NCBI GenBank assembly: GCA_020636095.1
Contig: JACJYN010000004.1
Span: 372,001-436,000 of the forward strand
From: Lewinellaceae bacterium
Lineage (GTDB): Bacteria; Bacteroidota; Bacteroidia; Chitinophagales; Saprospiraceae
Length of the DNA: 64,000 nucleotides
Direction of reading: 5' to 3'
Shown here piece after piece: positions 58,951-64,000 of the stretch; within the stretch, counting starts at the first letter, position 1; every line of letters starts with the position of its first letter. The position numbers were made by a program, and so were the translations under genes. The notes beneath the pieces were generated by a model. That model was not told the DNA's origin and did not search any database. It saw only the letters and a list, made by a program, of their open reading frames with translations.

Positions 58951-61900
58951 ATGAATAAGTTGTACCTGGCTTTGCTAGCCATACTCATGTCTTTCAGCGC
59001 CTTTTCTCAGAATGCGCGCGTACAGATCATACATAATTCTCCAACTCCCGGCTCCGATAGCGGGCCGACAGTGGACATTTATGTCAATGGGGCGCTGCTG
59101 CCTGCCCTTACCGCCGTTCCCTTCCGGGTGGCTACTCCTTTTCTGGATGTACCGGCAGGAGTGGATATTGAAGTTGCCGTGGCGGTCAGCCCCAGCAATT
59201 CGGTGGACGACGCTATTGCCACTTTTCCGCTTGGCCAGTTGATGGACGGGGCAGGGTATACGGTGATCGCCAACGGTATTGTCGGTAACGCAGCTACGCC
59301 CTTTACTCTGGCTGTGAACGGTGGGGCTCGGGAATCAGCTAATATGGCCGGAGAAGTGGACCTGTCCGTCTTCCATGGCTCTCCCAATGCACCGGCGGTA
59401 GATGTGGATATTCGCACCGTGGGCAATATCATTGATAGCCTTTCCTATGGAGAGTTTACCGCGGATTATCTGTCCGTTGCCCCGGGCTTGTATTACCTGG
59501 ATATTCGCGCTGACGGAAGTGAGGATATCGTAGCCACTTTCGAAGCAAACATCAGCGGGTTGGCAGGTGGTGCAGCAACTGTATTTGCCTCTGGCTTGTT
59601 GGGTGATTCTCCGGCCTTTGGCTTGTTTGCCGCCCTGCCGGACGGAACAGTTGTCCCGTTACCTGCTACAGAAGTAGCGCGTTTACAGGTTATTCACAAT
59701 TCGCCTTCGCCCACGGTAGATGTGTACGCCAATGGCGGCTTGCTAATTGATGACTTCGAGTTCCGCACCGCCACGCCCTTCGACTTTGTTCCTGCCGGCG
59801 TTACGGTAAATATTGGCGTAGCTTTGAACACCAGTACTTCCGTTGAAGACACGCTGGTTAATTTCCCGGTTGTGTTTGAAAATGGCAAAACCTATGTCGT
59901 CTTTGCCAATGGTATTGTCGGCGACGCCGATACGCCGTTTACCCTGGCGGTCAATGATATGGGCCGTGAATCAGCGGCCGTGGCCGGGGAGATAGATTTG
60001 TCTGTCTTTCACGGTTCGCCCGACGCGCCCACTGTGGATGTAGACGTGCGAGCGGTTGGCAATATTGTAGATGCTCTGGAGTACGGGCAATTCACGGAAG
60101 ATTATCTGTCCGTTGTTCCTGGCCTGTATTACCTGGATGTGCGCGCCGATGGCAGCGCTAACATCGTCGCTACCTTTGAAGCAAATCTCAGCGGCTTGGC
60201 CGGTGGCGCTGCAACCGTATTTGCCTCGGGCTTTTTAGGTGATTCGCCGGCCTTCGGCTTGTTCGCCGCTCTGCCGGACGGCCTGGTTATAGAATTGCCT
60301 GCCACTGAAGTAGCCCGCCTGCAGGTGATCCACAATTCTCCTTCGCCTACGGTAGACGTATACGCCAACGGCGCTTTGCTGATTGATGATTTTGAATTCC
60401 GCACCGCTACGCCCTTCGACTTTGTCCCTGCCGGCGTTACGGTAAACATCGGTGTTGCTTTGAGTAACAGTACTTCCGTTGAAGATACGCTGGTTAACTT
60501 CCCCGTCTTGTTCGAAAATGGAGAGACTTATATTGCTATTGCAAATGGCATTGTTGGAGACCCGGACTTTCCCTTTACGCTGGAAGCCTACGCGCCGGCA
60601 TTAGAGCAAGGTTTCAGCCAGGACGAAGTATCGGTACTAACCTTCCACGGTTCGCCCGGCGCACCGCCCGTAGCGGTCAATGACTTCGCGGCGGCTCCCT
60701 TGTTCGACGGCCTGGCTTATGGCGACTTTTTGGGTTACACTCAACTGCCACTTGAAAACTACTTCCTGGAAGTACGCCCCTCCGGAAGTGAGGATTTGGT
60801 AGGGACTTTCAATATTGACCTTCGCAATGCAGGGGGCTTGTCCGTAGTGCTTTTTGCATCGGGGATACTTGGCGATGAACCGAATTTCGGCTTGTTTGCC
60901 GCCCTGCCCGATGGAGGCGTAATAGAGCTTACACCGGTAGCCCTGACCCAGATCATCCACAACTCGCCGGCCGCGGGCGCTGGAGTCATCGACCTGTGGG
61001 CCAATAATGTTGTGAAAGTCAGAGAAGATTTAGCTTTCCAGACTGCCACGGGCCTCGTTTACTACCCGACGCGCGTTCCGCTCACGTTCGGAGTTGCGCC
61101 GGCAGACAGCGATGACCCATCCGACATTTTATTCAATCTGCCCGACCCTGTCACTTTTCAGGACGGAAAGTACCACATTATCATAGCCAATGGCATTCCC
61201 GGAGATGCCGATACGCCCTTCGAATTAGCTATCAACTCAGATGCAGTCTTATTTGCGCCCAACGCGCAAAGCACAGTTGTTTCGGTATTTCACGGTTCTC
61301 CCAATGCCCCAGCGGTAGACGTCACTGCCCGGGATCTTATGCTGCCCCTCGTGGATGGCCTTCCCTATGGAGAATTTGAGGCCCTGGGAGCCCTTCCGAT
61401 AACTACGTATTACCTCGAGGTATATCCCGATGGCAGCGAAAGCCTGGTGGCCACCTTTGAATCTCCCATTCCACCTTCAGCTGCCGGACTGAGCCTGGTA
61501 GGAGTAGTTTCCGGTTTGCTGGGCGAAGAGCCTCCTCTGGACTTGCTCTTTTTCTCGCCAACAGGAGAGGTGATAAGGGCCACACCGGTCTCACAGGTAC
61601 AGGTTATCCATAACTCCCCGGCCCCGACTGTGGATGTTTACGCCAATGGCAATCTGCTCCTGAATGATTTTGAGTTCCGCACTGCTACGCCCTTTGTCGA
61701 CCTGCCCACCCGCACGGCATTCGATATCGCAGTCGCGCCGGGTACCAGCAGTACTGTAGCGGACAGCCTCCGTTCCTTCAAGAACATCGTGTTTGAAGAT
61801 GGGAAGAAATACATTGTCATAGCAACCGGAGTGGTGGGCGACATGGACACTCCATTTGGCCTGGCGGTCAATGATATGGGGCGCACCCGCGCCGAAAGCG

Positions 61901-62517
61901 GCGAAGGGGTTGACCTGCTCTTGTATCACGGCGCTACGGATGCTCCGGTAGTAGATGTAGTGGCCGCCGGCGTTGGGGTTCTGTTTGATGATGTTGCATA
62001 CGGCGAGTACCAGGGTTATATCAACGTTCCGGCATCTACCTACACGCTGAATGTCACTCCGGGTAATGACAACAGCAACGTCGTTCGCGCCTACGACGCC
62101 GATATTTCCGGGCTGAACGGCGGTGCAGCTACCGTATTCGCTTCCGGTTTCCTCGGCAGTGAAGAGCCGGAAGATGAGTTTGGAGTATGGGTGGCCTTGC
62201 CCGATGGGCAGACGTTCCCGCTCACTGAAATTGTGAGTACTCAGGAGGTAGCGGATAGAATACCCGCTTTCCAACTGGCGCCCAACCCGGTACGCACCAC
62301 TGCCCAGGTGCAGTACACCCTGAGTGAAGACACGGACATCACCATCGCTATTCAGAATGCCGGCGGGCAAACCATCCGTTCCATTTACCTCGGCCGGCAG
62401 CCGGCAGGGGAGCACAGCCGCACCCTGGAGGCAGGCGGGCTGCCGCAGGGAATGTATACCTACAGCCTGGTTACTCCGGTAGGCGTACTGGCACAGCGCT
62501 TTGTAGTCGTAAAATAG
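58951..62517 (+). CDS. DUF4397 repeat protein with T9SS sorting domain
   Basis: A 1188-residue secreted protein: signal peptide 1-19 (ending AFSQ), then five DUF4397 units of about 210-220 residues each starting with V/IQxIHNSP (about residues 23, 243, 455, 664, 881), and a C-terminal T9SS sorting domain from about 1101 (FQLAPNPVRTTAQV ... LPQGMYTYSLVTPVGVLAQRFVVVK). Units 2 and 3 are nearly identical over their first 80 residues. Each unit is a beta-sandwich with HGSPxAPxVDV. It should be on the surface or released; a role in adhesion or biofilm is suggested by repeats only. It ends in a strong terminator. Confidence 0.92.
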   Translation: MNKLYLALLAILMSFSAFSQNARVQIIHNSPTPGSDSGPTVDIYVNGALLPALTAVPFRVATPFLDVPAGVDIEVAVAVSPSNSVDDAIATFPLGQLMDGAGYTVIANGIVGNAATPFTLAVNGGARESANMAGEVDLSVFHGSPNAPAVDVDIRTVGNIIDSLSYGEFTADYLSVAPGLYYLDIRADGSEDIVATFEANISGLAGGAATVFASGLLGDSPAFGLFAALPDGTVVPLPATEVARLQVIHNSPSPTVDVYANGGLLIDDFEFRTATPFDFVPAGVTVNIGVALNTSTSVEDTLVNFPVVFENGKTYVVFANGIVGDADTPFTLAVNDMGRESAAVAGEIDLSVFHGSPDAPTVDVDVRAVGNIVDALEYGQFTEDYLSVVPGLYYLDVRADGSANIVATFEANLSGLAGGAATVFASGFLGDSPAFGLFAALPDGLVIELPATEVARLQVIHNSPSPTVDVYANGALLIDDFEFRTATPFDFVPAGVTVNIGVALSNSTSVEDTLVNFPVLFENGETYIAIANGIVGDPDFPFTLEAYAPALEQGFSQDEVSVLTFHGSPGAPPVAVNDFAAAPLFDGLAYGDFLGYTQLPLENYFLEVRPSGSEDLVGTFNIDLRNAGGLSVVLFASGILGDEPNFGLFAALPDGGVIELTPVALTQIIHNSPAAGAGVIDLWANNVVKVREDLAFQTATGLVYYPTRVPLTFGVAPADSDDPSDILFNLPDPVTFQDGKYHIIIANGIPGDADTPFELAINSDAVLFAPNAQSTVVSVFHGSPNAPAVDVTARDLMLPLVDGLPYGEFEALGALPITTYYLEVYPDGSESLVATFESPIPPSAAGLSLVGVVSGLLGEEPPLDLLFFSPTGEVIRATPVSQVQVIHNSPAPTVDVYANGNLLLNDFEFRTATPFVDLPTRTAFDIAVAPGTSSTVADSLRSFKNIVFEDGKKYIVIATGVVGDMDTPFGLAVNDMGRTRAESGEGVDLLLYHGATDAPVVDVVAAGVGVLFDDVAYGEYQGYINVPASTYTLNVTPGNDNSNVVRAYDADISGLNGGAATVFASGFLGSEEPEDEFGVWVALPDGQTFPLTEIVSTQEVADRIPAFQLAPNPVRTTAQVQYTLSEDTDITIAIQNAGGQTIRSIYLGRQPAGEHSRTLEAGGLPQGMYTYSLVTPVGVLAQRFVVVK

Positions 62518-62551
62518 GGAAGTTTTTCGTTTATAAGTTTAGGTGATTTTA

Positions 62552-62588
62552 AAAGAAGTGCACCGGTTTCAGCCGGTGCACTTTCTTT
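62552..62588 (+). terminator. rho-independent terminator of the DUF4397 gene
   Basis: AAAGAAGTGCACCGG pairs with CCGGTGCACTTTCTTT around a TTTCAG loop, with a T-rich tail, 35 bases after the stop. Confidence 0.85.
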
Positions 62589-62606
62589 GTGTGCCAAGCA
62601 CGCTAT

Positions 62607-62725
62607 GGGGCCGGAGAAAAATAAGTTCCCCGTTTCAGGCCAGAGATTTTGTCGCTGGACAACCTGCTCGCCGTAAGGCAGGCAGGGATCGGCATCAAAT
62701 GGGGAAGTTATTCTTCGCCGGGCCC
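62607..62725 (-). mobile_element. family C fold-back element, copy 3 (shortened)
   Basis: A 119-bp element with ends GGGGCCGGAGAAAAATAAGT and the complement of GGGCCCGGCGAAGAATAACT, flanked by TAT at 62604-62606 and 62726-62728. The inner core is lost and replaced by a CCTGC...GCAGG mini-hairpin like the one in family B copy 2. It lies in the 247-bp gap between the DUF4397 gene and the next minus-strand gene. Confidence 0.85.
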
Positions 62726-62764
62726 TATGCGTGTTTAGGTTTATATGAATAGTTACAGTGCTTT

Positions 62765-63250
62765 TTAAAAAAGCACCCTGCTCACCGCATAATAAATAGC
62801 CATCAGGGCCGAAAAAACGGCGCTGGCAAAAAAACGCCACCGCAGGCCGATCACATTCTGGATGACGTAATTGCCCAGCAACGATAGAGGGACATTCACC
62901 AGAAAGGAATAAAGGGCGATGCGCATCAATCCCCAGCCAACCTGGCCGGCCTGGCCGGAAAACAATTCAATAAAAAAGAGGTGGCGGGCGATCCAGATAG
63001 GGTTGAAATAGAGGATCGCCAGGGCCGTTTTGTAAAGAGGAACCCAGCGCCCCCGCCCGCCCTTTGCCTTCTTTTCTATCCATTGGAAATAGTTGGGGAT
63101 TTCGAACGCATAAAAAGTGGCGCCCACCAGGGCCAGCCCCAGCAGCCGGCTCCACTGGAATTCCTGTAGCAGGAGCGCAGCAATACTATCTCCACTGGTA
63201 TAAATGATGGCGCCGCGTAGGATGTTCGGCCAGGAATATTCCCATTTCAA
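62765..63250 (-). CDS. small integral membrane protein (Mpv17-like, tentative)
   Basis: A 161-residue protein with about four membrane helices. The layout (WPNILRGAIIYTSGDSIAALLL; FYAFEIPNYFQWIEKK; FNPIWIARHLFFIELFSG; WRFFASAVFSALMAIYY) recalls the Mpv17/PMP22 family with its GD after the first helix and the NPxW motif, but the similarity is low and I would not name it. It is divergent from the penicillin-binding protein gene, 143 bases away. Confidence 0.6.
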   Translation of the reverse strand: MKWEYSWPNILRGAIIYTSGDSIAALLLQEFQWSRLLGLALVGATFYAFEIPNYFQWIEKKAKGGRGRWVPLYKTALAILYFNPIWIARHLFFIELFSGQAGQVGWGLMRIALYSFLVNVPLSLLGNYVIQNVIGLRWRFFASAVFSALMAIYYAVSRVLF

Positions 63251-63393
63251 ATGGTTGCGCTTTTTTCTATAAAGGTATCATTCGAAGGCCATTGATAAAA
63301 TATTAAACCAACTCTTATCCGGGAGTCTTGCTAATTATTTAGAAATTGTCCGAAGTTTGTGAGACAAAACTCCAGACCCTGCGTTTAAAGCGT

Positions 63394-64000
63394 ATGCGAG
63401 AGAAAATACGATCATTACTGGGGCCGGTGCTGAACCGTTGGCGTTCCTTTGCTCAAAGCTGGCCACGCCTTTCGAGGATAGTCAAATGGATGGGGATAGG
63501 CGCCGTTGCCAGCCTGGCGCTGCTGTTGCTGTCGTGGGCGGCCATTTTGTTGACCGTACCCTCTGTACGGGAGCTACAGCAGGTTCGTACCCAGATCGCT
63601 TCCGATATTTTTACTTCCGATAGCCTGCTGTTGGGCCGCTACTACAACGAATACCGTACGGTGGTGCCCGTGGAGGAGATTCCCCAGCACGTTCTGAATG
63701 CTTTGGTGGCCACTGAAGACGAACGCTTTTTTCAACACGAAGGCATCGACTACCGCAGTTGGGCCCGCGTGTTGGTCAAAACGGTCCTGCAGGGGGATGA
63801 GTCAGGCGGCGGGGGCAGCACCATCAGCCAGCAGCTGGCGAAAAACCTGTTCCCAAGAAGGGATTTTGCTATTTTGCCCTTACTGGTCAACAAGTTGCGG
63901 GAGATAGCCATTGCCCGCCGCCTGGAGCGGGCCTATTCGAAAAAAGAACTGCTTGGGCTTTATCTGAATACGGTCCCTTTCCCGGAAAATGTCTTCGGGT
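63394..64000 (+). CDS. penicillin-binding protein 1A-type transglycosylase (5' part, runs off the window)
   Basis: The frame from ATG 63394 is open to the right edge. After a basic N-terminus comes one membrane helix (about residues 32-53). The GT51 transglycosylase domain starts at about residue 95: NALVATEDERFFQHEGID (with the catalytic Glu) and GGGGSTISQQLAKNLFPRRD. It should polymerise peptidoglycan strands in the periplasm; the transpeptidase part, if present, is outside. Class A PBP (PBP1a-like) versus a monofunctional enzyme cannot be settled here. Confidence 0.9.
   Translation, partial: MREKIRSLLGPVLNRWRSFAQSWPRLSRIVKWMGIGAVASLALLLLSWAAILLTVPSVRELQQVRTQIASDIFTSDSLLLGRYYNEYRTVVPVEEIPQHVLNALVATEDERFFQHEGIDYRSWARVLVKTVLQGDESGGGGSTISQQLAKNLFPRRDFAILPLLVNKLREIAIARRLERAYSKKELLGLYLNTVPFPENVFG

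Noticed and set aside
61591..62415. 274-codon open frame antisense to the DUF4397 gene
   Set aside because: The plus-strand frame has a signal peptide, repeat units and T9SS end; the antisense frame has no feature.

Overview
The window looks like a chromosomal piece of a Bacteroidota bacterium, most likely of the Saprospiria (Lewinella/Haliscomenobacter-like). Evidence: promoters of the TTTG-N19/20-TAnnTTTG type, gldC, two secreted proteins with type IX secretion C-terminal sorting domains, DUF4249, DUF5777 and DUF4397 proteins, many SusD/TonB-free Bacteroidota lipoproteins, and almost no Shine-Dalgarno signals. Genus is inference. There is no rRNA, tRNA, CRISPR array or prophage. One RNA gene is clear: the small SRP RNA at 16010-16101.

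Layout. 1-8 kb: a coiled-coil membrane protein, a heme-binding lipoprotein with a DUF5777 barrel partner, a PolX-like PHP phosphoesterase with a broken polymerase site, and an M28 peptidase. 8-24 kb: gamma-glutamyltransferase, a copper ATPase, gldC, SRP RNA, a transaldolase, uridine-phosphorylase-like enzyme, ArsC-like protein and hemF, a LuxE-like acyl-protein synthetase, a glucosaminidase and a MoeB/ThiF-rhodanese protein. 24-42.5 kb: a coherent acetate/propionate locus: prpE, acs, a receiver-only response regulator, a symporter-fused sensor kinase with a STAC-like region (CrbS/CbrA type), an ActP-like symporter with its DUF4212 small subunit, two paralogous porins, an ArsR-type regulator, a cNMP-CBS-DUF294 protein and a DEDDh exonuclease. 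42.5-51.3 kb: two lipoproteins, a GT39-like membrane glycosyltransferase, a universal stress protein, ruvB, icd and a T9SS-secreted protein. 51.3-64 kb: a repeat-rich stretch around an iscA-like gene, an aminotransferase pseudogene, a bifunctional-nuclease-like gene, a large ClpB-like AAA+ protein, a 1188-residue DUF4397 repeat protein, and the start of a penicillin-binding protein 1A that runs off the end.

The most novel signal is between the genes. I find ten full copies and one partial end of short (113-194 bp) terminal-inverted-repeat elements without coding capacity, in five families named here A-E. Several copies have clear target-site duplications: TAA, TAT, TGA, TA or 8 bp. One copy interrupts a degraded aminotransferase gene, and removing the element plus one TGA restores 181 codons in frame. 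Families A, C and D, and less clearly B, share an inner core although their ends differ. Inner stem arms differ between copies but stay complementary, so an RNA or single-strand fold appears to be kept. They look like a superfamily of non-autonomous, fold-back elements; I do not recognise it as described.
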